From positions 434,001-498,000 of the forward strand of contig CAIFER010000001.1 in the NCBI GenBank assembly GCA_903789525.1: 64,000 nt of DNA, written 5' to 3'. Position numbers and translations under genes: made by a program. Below the pieces are notes generated by a model. It was not told the origin of the DNA and made no database searches. It was given only the letters and a program-made list of their open reading frames with translations. This document shows positions 18,201 through 27,246 of the stretch, piece after piece; position 1 is the first letter of the stretch, and every line of letters starts with the position of its first letter. Source of the DNA: an uncultured Aeriscardovia sp. Its GTDB lineage: Bacteria > Actinomycetota > Actinomycetes > Actinomycetales > Bifidobacteriaceae.

Positions 18201-18227
18201 TTAGCACTCTCAAGACGTGAGTGCTAA
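18201..18227. promoter_or_regulatory. CIRCE operator
   Basis: TTAGCACTC (18201-18209), nine bases, GAGTGCTAA (18219-18227): a perfect match to the HrcA operator consensus. It is 29 bases upstream of hrcA and 153 bases upstream of the divergent transketolase gene. Confidence 0.97.
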
Positions 18228-18316
18228 CTTATGAGAGCTGAATCGCTCACAGCTGATATACAGGGAAAACAAAGGCCGAAGTCAGAAGCCGGTTTTATCA
18301 TTTGAGGTGGCATCGG

Positions 18317-18356
18317 AGGCTTGGAATTGTGGCATTCAGCCGCATCATGCAAGCCT
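18317..18356 (+). promoter_or_regulatory. Stem-loop in tkt leader
   Basis: Outer arms AGGCTTG and CAAGCCT pair perfectly over seven bases; inner arms TGTGGC and GCCGCA pair over six (one G-U) around ATTCA. It ends 24 bases before the tkt start and about 14 before its ribosome binding site. Confidence 0.45.
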
Positions 18357-18379
18357 TCACACCAACCGGAAGGAAGACA

Positions 18380-20488
18380 ATGAGCGATTTCGCGTGGACC
18401 GATCTGGACCAGCGCGCCGTCAATATGTCAAAGGTATTGGCTGCCGATGCGGTCGAGAAGGCCGGAAGTGGCCATCCTGGCTCCGCTATTTCAATGGCTC
18501 CGCTGGTGTATACACTGTACCAGCGCTTTATTAAGCATGATCCGAACGACCCGAAGTGGGCTGGCCGTGATCGTTTCATTCTATCGGGCGGTCATGTTTC
18601 GCTCGTTCAGTACATTCAGCTTTATCTTGCTGGCTATGGCATCACTATGGATGACTTCAAGAATTTCCGTACTCTCAACGGAAAGCTGACAGGTCATCCA
18701 GAGTATGGCCAAATTCCTGGCATCGAAATGACGACTGGTCCTCTGGGTCAGGGCCTTGCATCTAGCGTTGGCTTTGCATATGGTCAGCGTTTTGAGCGTG
18801 CTTTGCTTGATCCGAAGGCTGCTGCAGGTACTTCCCCATTCGATCATCGTGTGTGGGTAACTGCAGGTGAAGGCGATATCGAGGAAGGCGTCAGCTCTGA
18901 GGCATCTTCTCTCGCTGGTAACGAGAAGCTCGGCAATCTGTTCGTGATCTTCGATGCGAACCACATCCAGATCGAGGGTGATACGAAGATTTCCCTCGGT
19001 GAGGATGTTCTCAAGCGTTACGAAGCTTATGGCTGGTACACCGATGAGGTCAGCTTCATTCAGCCAGATGGTTCTTATAAGGAAGACGTCGCTGCCTTCG
19101 CTGATGCCATCTCCAAGGCTGAGAAGGTCACTGATCGTCCGCATCTGATCAAGGTTGATACCTTGATGGCATGGCCAACGCCAGGTAAGACGAATGATCC
19201 ATCTGCACATGGCTCCAAGCTTGGTGCTGAAGCTGTTGCAGCTCTCAAGAAGACTCTTGGCTTCGATCCACAACAGAGCTTCATCGTCGATAAGGATGCG
19301 CTTGCACATGCTCGCGAAGTTGCTGCTCGTGGCCTGAAGGCTCACGCAGCGTGGGATAAGGCATATCAGGCATGGCGTTCTGCTAATCCAGACAAGGCTG
19401 CTCTGTATGACCGCATGAAGGAGCATCGTCTGCCAGAAGACTTTGACGCTGCTCTCGATAAGGTCGAGGCAGGCTTCAAGCCTGGCGACAAGGTTGCAAC
19501 GCGTAACTCCTCTGGTGCAGCTATCAACGCTATCGCATCTGTCATGCCAGAGTTCTGGGGTGGTTCTGCAGATCTCGCCGGCTCCAACAAGACGACAATT
19601 AACGGTGCTGCTTCCTTCGAGCCAAGTGACGAGGCAACGAAGCAGTGGCCGACTGACTCCCCTGCTGGCCGTGTCCTGCACTTTGGTGTTCGTGAATTCG
19701 GCATGGGCGCAATCACCAACGGCATTCTGCTCGGCAGTGATACTCGTCCATTCAGCGGCACGTTCTTCCAGTTCTTTGATTACATGCGTGGTGCCGTTCG
19801 TCTGTCCGCTCTCATGGACATTCCGAACATCTACGTGTGGACGCATGATTCTGTTGCTCTGGGCGAAGATGGCCCAACGCATCAGCCGATTGAACATCTG
19901 ACCGCTGCACGTTCTATCCCGAACCTCGATGTCGTTCGTCCTGCTGACGAATACGAGACCGTTGAGGCATATCGTGCTCTGTTCAAGAAGAATGAGACTC
20001 ATCCGACTGCCATGATTCTGACACGTCAGGGTGTTCCAGCACTGGCCGAGACTGCTCAAAAGGCACATGATGGTGTCCGTCGCGGTGCATATGTCCTTGT
20101 CGATACCGAAGGAACTCCAGATGTCATCATCATGGCAACTGGTTCTGAGGTTCATCTTGCTGTTGAGGCTGCTCATCAGCTGGCAAAGAAGGGCATCGAA
20201 GCTCGCGTCGTTTCTGTTCCATGCATGGAATGGTTCGAGAAGCAGGATCCAGAGTATCGCGAAGCTGTTCTGCCTGCAGGCGTGAAGGCTCGTGTCTCTG
20301 TGGAAGCTGGTCTGGCAATGCCGTGGTACAAGTATCTCGGTGAGTATGGCAAGCCAGTTTCTATTGAACGCTTCGGTCTTCAGGGTGCTGGAGACGTCAA
20401 CATGCGTGTGCTCGGCATGACTGCAGAGCACGTTGCTGATGCAGCACAAGCTTCTCTTGCAGCTGTCGACGCTTCCTACAACTGCTGA
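18380..20488 (+). CDS. tkt: Transketolase
   Basis: A 702-residue thiamine-diphosphate enzyme. The cofactor region includes GSGHPGSAISMAPLVY and GEGDIEEGVSSEASSLAG; the pyrimidine-binding half has HDSVALGEDGPTHQPIEHL, with the conserved active-site His and Asp. It moves two-carbon units between sugar phosphates. With transaldolase (next gene, 69 bases on) it supplies the carbon rearrangements needed by the bifidobacterial fructose-6-phosphate phosphoketolase pathway. The ATG at 18380 has GGAAGG upstream; the open frame upstream is not needed. Codon choice is strongly biased, as in highly expressed genes. It diverges from hrcA. Confidence 0.98.
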   Translation: MSDFAWTDLDQRAVNMSKVLAADAVEKAGSGHPGSAISMAPLVYTLYQRFIKHDPNDPKWAGRDRFILSGGHVSLVQYIQLYLAGYGITMDDFKNFRTLNGKLTGHPEYGQIPGIEMTTGPLGQGLASSVGFAYGQRFERALLDPKAAAGTSPFDHRVWVTAGEGDIEEGVSSEASSLAGNEKLGNLFVIFDANHIQIEGDTKISLGEDVLKRYEAYGWYTDEVSFIQPDGSYKEDVAAFADAISKAEKVTDRPHLIKVDTLMAWPTPGKTNDPSAHGSKLGAEAVAALKKTLGFDPQQSFIVDKDALAHAREVAARGLKAHAAWDKAYQAWRSANPDKAALYDRMKEHRLPEDFDAALDKVEAGFKPGDKVATRNSSGAAINAIASVMPEFWGGSADLAGSNKTTINGAASFEPSDEATKQWPTDSPAGRVLHFGVREFGMGAITNGILLGSDTRPFSGTFFQFFDYMRGAVRLSALMDIPNIYVWTHDSVALGEDGPTHQPIEHLTAARSIPNLDVVRPADEYETVEAYRALFKKNETHPTAMILTRQGVPALAETAQKAHDGVRRGAYVLVDTEGTPDVIIMATGSEVHLAVEAAHQLAKKGIEARVVSVPCMEWFEKQDPEYREAVLPAGVKARVSVEAGLAMPWYKYLGEYGKPVSIERFGLQGAGDVNMRVLGMTAEHVADAAQASLAAVDASYNC

Positions 20489-20520
20489 AGTCACGACTTC
20501 CGTTTCAAGGAATTAATTGT

Positions 20521-20541
20521 GGTCGTCCGTCACGGGCGACC
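20521..20541 (+). promoter_or_regulatory. Stem-loop between tkt and tal
   Basis: GGTCGTCC and GGGCGACC pair over eight positions (one G-U) around GTCAC, ending three bases before AAGGAGG of tal. No U-run follows, so it is a leader or processing structure rather than a terminator. Confidence 0.5.
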
Positions 20542-20557
20542 TTAAGGAGGAAAATCA

Positions 20558-21670
20558 ATGGCAGAAAATGTCAATACGCAGCGCACGACCGACAATGGCG
20601 TGTCTATCTGGCTGGATGATCTCGATCGCACTCGCATCACTTCTGGCAATCTCCAGGAGCTCATTGACAACTACAACGTTGTCGGTGTGACCACGAATCC
20701 ATCCATCTTCCAGAAGGCTCTCGCACAGGTTGGTCCTTACGATGAGCAGCTCAAGCAGCTTGGTCGCATTCCTGTTGATGACGCCGTCCGTGAGCTCACC
20801 ACCACCGATGTGCGTAACGCGACCGACATCTTCCACAGCGTTGCTGAGAAGTCTGATTGGGTCAATGGCCGTGTTTCTATCGAGGTTGATCCTCGTCTGG
20901 CACATGACACCAAGAAGACTGAAGAGCAGGCTGAGATCCTGTGGAACAAGGTTGATCGTCCAAATGCGATGATCAAGATCCCGGGAACTCTCGAAGGTCT
21001 TCCAGCAATCACCGCAACGCTCGCCAAGGGTATCTCTGTCAACGTCACGCTCATCTTCTCTGTTGAGCGCTACGCACAGGTGATCGATGCCTTCCTCGAC
21101 GGCATGGAACAGGCTGCCAAGAACGGTCACGATCTGTCCAAGATGGAATCTGTTGCTTCCTTCTTCGTCTCTCGTGTCGATACTGCAGTCGACAAGCTTC
21201 TTGAGGCCAATGGTTCTGCTGAGGCAAAGGCCCTGGAAGGCAAGGCAGCTGTTGCGAATGCACAGATTGCTTACGAGCTCTTCCAGAAGAAGTTCACCAA
21301 CAATCCTCGTTGGGAAGCTCTCAAGGCCAAGGGTGCTCATGTTCAGCGTCCTCTGTGGGCTTCGACTTCAACCAAGAACCCGGCTTACAGCCAGACCCTG
21401 TATGTCGATAGCCTTGTTGCTCCAGATATCGTCAACACGATGCCAGAGCGCACGCTGAAGGCACTTGCTGCAGGCGGCAAGGGTGAGCCATCCATCAACG
21501 CTGACTCTATTGCTCAGTCTCATAAGGTTATGGATCAGCTCAAGGCTCTCGGTATCAACATCAAGGATGTGACCGATAAGCTCGAGGCCGACGGTGTTGC
21601 CAAGTTCATCAATTCTTGGGATTCCGTCCTCTCCGATGTTCAGAAGGGTATCGACCGCGTTAACGGCTGA
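20558..21670 (+). CDS. tal: Transaldolase
   Basis: A 370-residue transaldolase of the long actinobacterial type. The start region has IWLDDLDRTRITSGNL and VGVTTNPSIFQKAL, and the Schiff-base Lys is in NAMIKIPGTLEGLPA. SFFVSRVDTAVDKLL is the second family block. It transfers dihydroxyacetone units between sugar phosphates and works with transketolase in the bifid shunt and pentose metabolism. Ribosome binding site AAGGAGG is near-ideal. It ends at a strong terminator, so tkt-tal is a two-gene unit. Confidence 0.98.
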   Translation: MAENVNTQRTTDNGVSIWLDDLDRTRITSGNLQELIDNYNVVGVTTNPSIFQKALAQVGPYDEQLKQLGRIPVDDAVRELTTTDVRNATDIFHSVAEKSDWVNGRVSIEVDPRLAHDTKKTEEQAEILWNKVDRPNAMIKIPGTLEGLPAITATLAKGISVNVTLIFSVERYAQVIDAFLDGMEQAAKNGHDLSKMESVASFFVSRVDTAVDKLLEANGSAEAKALEGKAAVANAQIAYELFQKKFTNNPRWEALKAKGAHVQRPLWASTSTKNPAYSQTLYVDSLVAPDIVNTMPERTLKALAAGGKGEPSINADSIAQSHKVMDQLKALGINIKDVTDKLEADGVAKFINSWDSVLSDVQKGIDRVNG

Positions 21671-21700
21671 GTTCTCACCATCTGAACGTTCTGAGTAATT

Positions 21701-21739
21701 AAATTCCTCGGTACTCATACGAATACCGAGGAATTTTTT
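21701..21739 (+). terminator. Rho-independent terminator after tal
   Basis: AAATTCCTCGGTA pairs with TACCGAGGAATTT and runs into a T-tract. The A-rich 5' flank could let it also serve the opposing permease gene. Confidence 0.88.
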
Positions 21740-21789
21740 ATGTCTCGACTGATCTCTTCTATTTCCGGTCTCTTTATTTTCTTTACAAT

Positions 21790-23232
21790 TCAGCGAGAGC
21801 GATAAGAAGAAATATGCCGGTGAATATGACGGCACGCAACAACACAACAGCCAAGTAAAGCCCATATGAGAACTCCGCACCACTCAGCGACAGTGAGATG
21901 CCCTGGTGAGAACGGAACAATGAGGAGGATCAGAAGAACGACTCCCATCACGATAGCGGCACCAATCCCCCATCGACCACCCGGAACAGTATATGGGCGA
22001 GGTAAATCAGGCTCTGTCACACGCAGTTTCCAACATGCAGCCGCACTGACCATACACGCTGCAACAAAGGCAAAAGAACTGATGGAGACGAGGGACACGA
22101 GGAATGTGCTCGGAATCCACGGTCCGACAAGTGCAGCAACCGCCATGACGATATTTGCCGTTGTCGGTGTACCAGTCGTTTTGTCAACCCGTGCGCAGAC
22201 TGAAGGGAGCAAACTTTTCCGGCCCATCTCAAGGATGACACGACTTGTTGCCGCATAAAACGAGTTCATTGGGCCAATCGGACTAGCAGTAGCAATCACA
22301 ATGAGTGGAATAGACAAGAATACAGGTAAAAGTCGTATGACGTGGACTGCAGGGAACGAATGCGATACAAAGTTCGGCCATGGCTGGAATAGTGTGAAAC
22401 CAGTGATACAGATCACATAAAACAGTGCAGCTGCTCCGATTGATCCCATAATGACCCACCCGAAGCGGTGCCAGTCGACGTGTGAGCCAGCTTCTTCCGC
22501 AGCCTGCGGAATGGTATCAAATCCGACGTAGAAGAACGGCGTCATGACGAGAACGGTGATAAATCCACCGGTAAAATCATGTGCTTTCGTCACAGTCCCC
22601 GAAACAGATCCAGATGCCGACGAACTGATAGAAGAAAAAACAGGGTGTGTGAGGTTACTGAAGTTGCCACGAAAGAGTCCGACGCAGAAAATGACAATGA
22701 CAGCTATTGTGAGGGCCGCCACGATAATGCGGCTCATCACTGCTGTCAACTTTGCCCCGTGATGGTTGAGTACGATGATCACACAGACGACGATTTCGGC
22801 AATCAGCGAAGGAATAACGGCAATTGAGCCAGTGCTATGCGGTACTGTCATTCGCCACATGCGAAGCCATCGCAATGATGGAACCGATCCCCACACAACA
22901 TCAATAAATTGAGAAATGGCGACGCCCTCCCATGGGACGAGACACCCATTGCCGAGGATGACAAACCAACCCGTGAGAAATGCAGTTTTCTTCCCAAACG
23001 CGCGATCGGCATAATCGATGACGCCACCACTCACAGGGATAGCTGAAGCGAGTTCGCCGAAGACAGCACCAAATGGAAGGAGGAGCAATCCTCCGATGAC
23101 AAAGGCGAGAATAGCTTCAAGTGGGCCTCCCCCTAATATGATCCAATCGCCCACCAGCACGATCCAGCCAGTGCCGATAATCGCGCCGAAACCGAGGGCA
23201 AAATAATCCTTCATCGTCAGATCGTGCTTCAT
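21790..23232 (-). CDS. APC superfamily amino acid permease
   Basis: A 480-residue membrane transporter with about twelve hydrophobic segments. The first segment has the APC signature FALGFGAIIGTGWIVLVGD; PVSGGVIDYADRAFG and the TM6 region GFDTIPQAAEEAG are also typical. It should import an amino acid or amine by proton symport or exchange; the substrate is not decidable. ATG at 23232 follows AAAGGAT. It is a single gene between the tal terminator and the secG terminator, on the minus strand. Confidence 0.88.
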   Translation of the reverse strand: MKHDLTMKDYFALGFGAIIGTGWIVLVGDWIILGGGPLEAILAFVIGGLLLLPFGAVFGELASAIPVSGGVIDYADRAFGKKTAFLTGWFVILGNGCLVPWEGVAISQFIDVVWGSVPSLRWLRMWRMTVPHSTGSIAVIPSLIAEIVVCVIIVLNHHGAKLTAVMSRIIVAALTIAVIVIFCVGLFRGNFSNLTHPVFSSISSSASGSVSGTVTKAHDFTGGFITVLVMTPFFYVGFDTIPQAAEEAGSHVDWHRFGWVIMGSIGAAALFYVICITGFTLFQPWPNFVSHSFPAVHVIRLLPVFLSIPLIVIATASPIGPMNSFYAATSRVILEMGRKSLLPSVCARVDKTTGTPTTANIVMAVAALVGPWIPSTFLVSLVSISSFAFVAACMVSAAACWKLRVTEPDLPRPYTVPGGRWGIGAAIVMGVVLLILLIVPFSPGHLTVAEWCGVLIWALLGCCVVACRHIHRHISSYRSR

Positions 23233-23301
23233 CGCACATCCTTTCGAGGGAAGTTACACAGTCATGAAGTCTTATCAGTCTTGTCACAGAAACTTGTCAA
23301 A

Positions 23302-23333
23302 GAAAAAGGTCACCGGCAGAACACCGATGACCT
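23302..23333 (-). terminator. Rho-independent terminator after secG
   Basis: On the minus strand AGGTCATCGG pairs with CCGGTGACCT (one T-G pair) around a seven-base loop and is followed by UUUUUC. It lies 22 bases past the secG stop. Confidence 0.85.
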
Positions 23334-23355
23334 CTCTTCACCGTCACGATAAAAG

Positions 23356-23607
23356 CTAGTGAATCAGACCAAACTTAAAGAGCAGATCCAATGCGATGAT
23401 GAGCACAACCCAGATGAGTGCCACAATAATCGTCAGACGGTTCAAGTTCTTTTCTGCTACACCAGATGTGCCTGCAGATGCGCCGATACCACCGCCGAAC
23501 ATATCTGAGATACCGCCGCCTTTGCCTTTATGCATGAGAATAAGGAGCGTCAGCAGGATGCTGGCGAGCACAACGATAACCTCGAGAATAATCTTTACAG
23601 CTTGCAT
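23356..23607 (-). CDS. secG: Preprotein translocase subunit SecG
   Basis: An 83-residue protein with two transmembrane segments (about 5-24 and 56-78) and the SecG signature LILMHKGKGGGISDMFGGG between them. It supports SecYE-mediated protein export. The start has GGAGG seven bases upstream. The leader contains three copies of GGTACC within about 30 bases, two of which form a stem-loop. The tpiA-secG neighbourhood is common in actinobacteria. Confidence 0.95.
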   Translation of the reverse strand: MQAVKIILEVIVVLASILLTLLILMHKGKGGGISDMFGGGIGASAGTSGVAEKNLNRLTIIVALIWVVLIIALDLLFKFGLIH

Positions 23608-23623
23608 TCCGGTACCTCCGAAC

Positions 23624-23641
23624 GGTACCTGTTGAGGTACC
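23624..23641 (-). promoter_or_regulatory. GGTACC stem-loop in secG leader
   Basis: GGTACCT and AGGTACC pair perfectly around CAAC, 17 bases before the secG start; a third GGTACC overlaps the ribosome binding site (23611-23616) and could compete for pairing with either arm. Confidence 0.5.
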
Positions 23642-23731
23642 TTCCAATTCTGAGATTTATTTTACCCACAGGTATCTACGGTATATATGCAAAATCACCA
23701 TACTACTGTGAAGAAACGCTTAGATCGAATG

Positions 23732-24571
23732 TCAGTGAGTGCTCTCTTCCTCGCTTGCCTGTGCGTTCTTCCTCCGCTTGCGTGCAACAAGTGCTACAAG
23801 ACGAATCATCTTCGAGAATTCCAGGGGGTCGAGTGATGCGCCGCCCACGAGGAATCCATCGACATCGGGTCCTTGCATGAGATAAACAGCGTTCGACGCG
23901 TTTGCGGAACCGCCGTACAAAACACGAACCTTTTGTGCGACACGTTCCCCGTATGTGCGCGCGAACAGACCACGAATTGCAGCCGCCGCATCCTGCGCAT
24001 CCTGTGCTGTGGCACTGTTCCCCTTGCCAATTGCCCACACTGGTTCATATGCGACGAGCATGTTCTCTGCTTGTTTATCCGACAAATCACGGATGACGTC
24101 ACGCACTTGACCGACTGCATAATCGAGTTCGATACCTTGCCGTCGTTCTTCGAAACTCTCACCTACACACAAAATGGGTTTCATTCCAGCAGCAAGCGTG
24201 GCACGTACCTTATCAACGACATTCGCATCGTCTTCTGGGTGATATTTCCGTCGTTCAGAATGCCCAATAATGACGTACGAGCAATCAAGTTTTTGCAGCA
24301 TTTCCGCAGATACATCGCCGGTGAAAGCGCCTTCAGACAAAGATGAGACGTTTTGTGCGCCGATTTTGATGTGCATGCGATCGGAATGAACGAGAACTTG
24401 CACGCTTCGAATCGCCGTAAATGGAGGCATAATGGCGATCTCGGCATCAGAAAAGTTGAAGTGAGCATCGCGCAATAGCCACGATAGCTTTTGAACAAAA
24501 TACGTTGCTTGCAGATGGTCAAAATGCATCTTCCAATTGCCGGCCACCAGCGGAACTCTCAACGCGCTCAC
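23732..24571 (-). CDS. tpiA: Triosephosphate isomerase
   Basis: A 279-residue TIM barrel. Substrate/catalytic residues are in VAGNWKMHFD (Lys), VIIGHSERRKYH (His) and the signature AYEPVWAIGKG (Glu); phosphate binding is at VLYGGSAN and GFLVGGASL. It interconverts dihydroxyacetone phosphate and glyceraldehyde 3-phosphate. A GTG at 24571 with GGGAG six bases upstream is chosen over an upstream GTG (24592). The last ~20 residues are a basic extension (ARKRRKNAQASEEESTH). A terminator separates it from pgk. Confidence 0.97.
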   Translation of the reverse strand: MSALRVPLVAGNWKMHFDHLQATYFVQKLSWLLRDAHFNFSDAEIAIMPPFTAIRSVQVLVHSDRMHIKIGAQNVSSLSEGAFTGDVSAEMLQKLDCSYVIIGHSERRKYHPEDDANVVDKVRATLAAGMKPILCVGESFEERRQGIELDYAVGQVRDVIRDLSDKQAENMLVAYEPVWAIGKGNSATAQDAQDAAAAIRGLFARTYGERVAQKVRVLYGGSANASNAVYLMQGPDVDGFLVGGASLDPLEFSKMIRLVALVARKRRKNAQASEEESTH

Positions 24572-24618
24572 TTCAAACTCCCTGTTCTTCACGGTTGCTC
24601 AATGGTTATTGATACGAA

Positions 24619-24648
24619 AGGCCCGACCGCTATTCCGCGGCCGAGCCT
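24619..24648 (-). terminator. Terminator between pgk and tpiA
   Basis: On the minus strand AGGCTCGGCCGC pairs with GCGGTCGGGCCT (two G-U pairs) around a six-base loop. The following U-run is only three long, so some read-through into tpiA, 48 bases on, is likely. Confidence 0.6.
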
Positions 24649-24711
24649 CCTGACGACGATGGATTCCGCACATTCACTCAACCGGAACCATCGCTTCTAC
24701 GCCCTCATGAA

Positions 24712-25908
24712 TTACTCGAGGACAGCCAGACCTGGCAGAGTCTTTCCTTCCAGGAACTGCAGTGAAGCGCCACCGCCAGTGGAGATATGCGAGAACTGCG
24801 AATCCTTGAAACCAAGATTACGAACAGCAGAAGCTGAATCGCCTCCACCGACGATCGTGAATGCTCCTGCAGCCGTGGCGTCAACAAGACCCTGTGCGAC
24901 GGCCTTCGTTCCTGCTGCAAACTTCGGGAACTCAAATACGCCCATCGGGCCATTCCACACAACCGTCTTCGAATCAACGATCTTGTCATGGAAGAGCTTG
25001 CCGGAATCCGGACCGATATCAAGACCCATCTTGTCTGCTGGGATCTGATCAGCTGGAACGACCTGTGATGGAGAATCAGCCGCGAACTTGTCTGCAACGA
25101 CGATATCCGTTGGAAGAACAAGCTCAACGCCCGTCTTCTTCGCGGTCTCGATGTAGCCCTTGACAGTGTCAATCATGTCAGGCTCTAGCAGAGACTTACC
25201 AACCTCATAGCCTTCTGCCTTCAGGAATGTGAAGACCATGCCTCCGCCGATGACGAGACGATTGGCCTTGCTCAGCAGATTTTCGATAACACCGAGCTTG
25301 TCGGAGACCTTCGAACCACCGAGAACAACGGTGAACGGACGCTCTGGATTGTTTGTGGCACGGGACAGATTGCGGACTTCCTTCTCAATGAGCAGACCAG
25401 CAGCAGATGGAAGTTGCTTCGCGATATCGTAATCAGAGCCCTGCATACGATGAACAACGCCAAAGCCATCGGAAACAAAGACGTCGCCAAGCTCAGCAAT
25501 CTTCTTCGCATAAGCAGTACGGACAGCCTCATCCTTGCTCTGCTCTTCCGGATTGAAGCGAACATTCTCCAAAAGAACAACGTCACCCGGCTTCATTGCA
25601 GCGACTTTGGCGTGAGCATCTTCACCGTACGTATCATGTGCGAGTGTGACGTTCTGACCAAGCAATTCACCCAAACGCTGAGCAACAGGAGCCAAACTAA
25701 GATCTGGAACGATCTTGCCCTTCGGACGACCCAAGTGAGCCATCACAATGACCTTAGCCTTGTCGGCTACCAGCTCGCGCAGAGTTGGCAAAGCAGCACG
25801 AATGCGGCCGTCATCAGTGATGGTCGTACCCTTCAGCGGGACATTAAAATCGCAGCGCACGAGCACGCGCTTGCCTGAAAGATCACCCAGATCTTTGAGA
25901 GTCTTCAT
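24712..25908 (-). CDS. pgk: Phosphoglycerate kinase
   Basis: A 398-residue kinase of normal length. The N-terminal signature [15 protein letters not shown], the substrate Arg/His region [11 protein letters not shown], and the nucleotide site [13 protein letters not shown] near the C-terminus are intact. It makes ATP from 1,3-bisphosphoglycerate in glycolysis. ATG at 25908 has AAAGGATG upstream, and a perfect eight-base stem-loop sits just before that. It precedes tpiA and secG on the same strand. Confidence 0.98.
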   Translation of the reverse strand: MKTLKDLGDLSGKRVLVRCDFNVPLKGTTITDDGRIRAALPTLRELVADKAKVIVMAHLGRPKGKIVPDLSLAPVAQRLGELLGQNVTLAHDTYGEDAHAKVAAMKPGDVVLLENVRFNPEEQSKDEAVRTAYAKKIAELGDVFVSDGFGVVHRMQGSDYDIAKQLPSAAGLLIEKEVRNLSRATNNPERPFTVVLGGSKVSDKLGVIENLLSKANRLVIGGGMVFTFLKAEGYEVGKSLLEPDMIDTVKGYIETAKKTGVELVLPTDIVVADKFAADSPSQVVPADQIPADKMGLDIGPDSGKLFHDKIVDSKTVVWNGPMGVFEFPKFAAGTKAVAQGLVDATAAGAFTIVGGGDSASAVRNLGFKDSQFSHISTGGGASLQFLEGKTLPGLAVLE

Positions 25909-25923
25909 ATTCTCATCCTTTCG

Positions 25924-25946
25924 CCTCTGCGTTGAAACCGCAGAGG
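25924..25946 (-). promoter_or_regulatory. Stem-loop in pgk leader
   Basis: CCTCTGCG and CGCAGAGG form a perfect eight-base stem with a seven-base loop, 15 bases upstream of the pgk start and adjacent to its ribosome binding site. No U-run. Confidence 0.55.
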
Positions 25947-26058
25947 AAGAACCATATCAATATGGAACCACTCAAATCATACCATTTGCAGATCAATACG
26001 CGTCTGCAGCAAGTGAACGAAGAACAGCCGATACATCTTTTATGAAGAGATACGTTTC

Positions 26059-26091
26059 ACGGTCATATGGTGAATGATCGTCACTGACCGT
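26059..26091 (-). other. Inverted repeat at the whiA stop
   Basis: ACGGTCA and TGACCGT pair over seven bases, with an inner GTGA/TCAC pairing, starting at the last base of the whiA stop codon. There is no U-run, so a terminator role is unproven; it may protect the 3' end. Confidence 0.35.
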
Positions 26092-27101
26092 TACTGATCC
26101 ACGTCTGCGTTGAGCTTAACCTGATCTGAATGAGCAGTGTCGGTCTCTTCCTGCTTCATCCGTTCGCGATCCCGTTCAACCTTCTGAGACAGTTGGAACA
26201 GACGACGAATACGCCCTGCAATCGCATCTTTCGTGATAGGAGGATCTGACAGGCGACCGAGCTCATCCAAGCTCGCATCTTTATGATCAAGGCGCAGCTG
26301 ACCGGCTTTACGCAGCTTTTCTGGCACGTCATCTCCTAAAACAGAAAACGCATGACGAACTTTTGCACTCGCCTCAACAGCCGCTTTGGCACTACGGCGC
26401 ATGTTTGCATCATCGAAATTGGCGAGTCTATTTGCTTCACCACGACGCAACCCATCAGACCGCTTGCCACTCCATTCACGTGACGTGCGATGCGCACCCA
26501 TTAGGAGCAGAAGTCGCTCAATTGCATCTGCATCTTTGAGCTCAAAACGTTCGGTATTCCGATACAGCTTGAGCGTGGGATGAAGAGAAATACTCTTTGC
26601 CAGACCAACGAGCTGAGCGGCTGCCTCATAACCCGGGCACAGAATCCGTAAGTAACTGGAACGACCTGGATCCGACAGCTCACCATGGGCAAGAAATGCA
26701 CCACGTAAAGCCGCAATATTTTCTGCTTTATTACCGCGAAGCACATGAGCCGGAAGACCACGTACCGGATGCCTTCGCTCATCGAGAAGACCGGTTTGCA
26801 ATGCGAGTGGACCGCCTTGCCGAATGACACGAACCGCATATTTGACGGATGACTGACCTTGCGCCGTACTGCGCTTTACCTCAAGGAGCTCAGTGTCATG
26901 CATATAATCGTGTTCAATTGTCGATTCGAGCCACTTAGCCGCCGAAATACGAGAGAAAACTGCCTCGATAACAATATGACGACGGATCAGATGAAGACCA
27001 CCGCCAAAACGAATCATAGTGGAAGCTTGCACACGACGTTCGCTGGGATTATTTCCATGAACTGCAGCTAGTTCATCCATCACCTCATCAATCAAAGACA
27101 C
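26091..27101 (-). CDS. whiA: DNA-binding protein WhiA
   Basis: A 336-residue WhiA protein: an N-terminal LAGLIDADG-like domain (LRGAFLAHGELSDPGRSSYL is characteristic) and a C-terminal helix-turn-helix (ASLDELGRLSDPPITKDAIAGRIRRLF). WhiA controls sporulation in Streptomyces and affects chromosome segregation and division in non-sporulating Gram-positives. The frame is open upstream to 27212, but the GTG at 27101 is preceded by GAGGGG at eight bases. It follows rapZ-yvcK in the order conserved across Gram-positive bacteria. Confidence 0.95.
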   Translation of the reverse strand: MSLIDEVMDELAAVHGNNPSERRVQASTMIRFGGGLHLIRRHIVIEAVFSRISAAKWLESTIEHDYMHDTELLEVKRSTAQGQSSVKYAVRVIRQGGPLALQTGLLDERRHPVRGLPAHVLRGNKAENIAALRGAFLAHGELSDPGRSSYLRILCPGYEAAAQLVGLAKSISLHPTLKLYRNTERFELKDADAIERLLLLMGAHRTSREWSGKRSDGLRRGEANRLANFDDANMRRSAKAAVEASAKVRHAFSVLGDDVPEKLRKAGQLRLDHKDASLDELGRLSDPPITKDAIAGRIRRLFQLSQKVERDRERMKQEETDTAHSDQVKLNADVDQ

Positions 27102-27246
27102 GTTACATCCCCTCGAACTGATCGCACTCGCTGATCCCATGTATACCGGCTCTCCTCGCCGATTACACATAGTAAGTTTTATCGTTTTTGACCGACATTT
27201 CGCGCTTTTCATCTCAGTGAGAAGATGTCATCGTCTGAATCTCTGA

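Noticed and set aside
18581-20494. 637-codon open frame antisense to tkt
   Set aside because: It mirrors a strongly codon-biased gene, has no recognisable domain or ribosome binding site, and the opposite strand encodes a full transketolase.
20555-21340. 261-codon open frame antisense to tal
   Set aside because: Shadow of a highly expressed gene; no protein-like composition.
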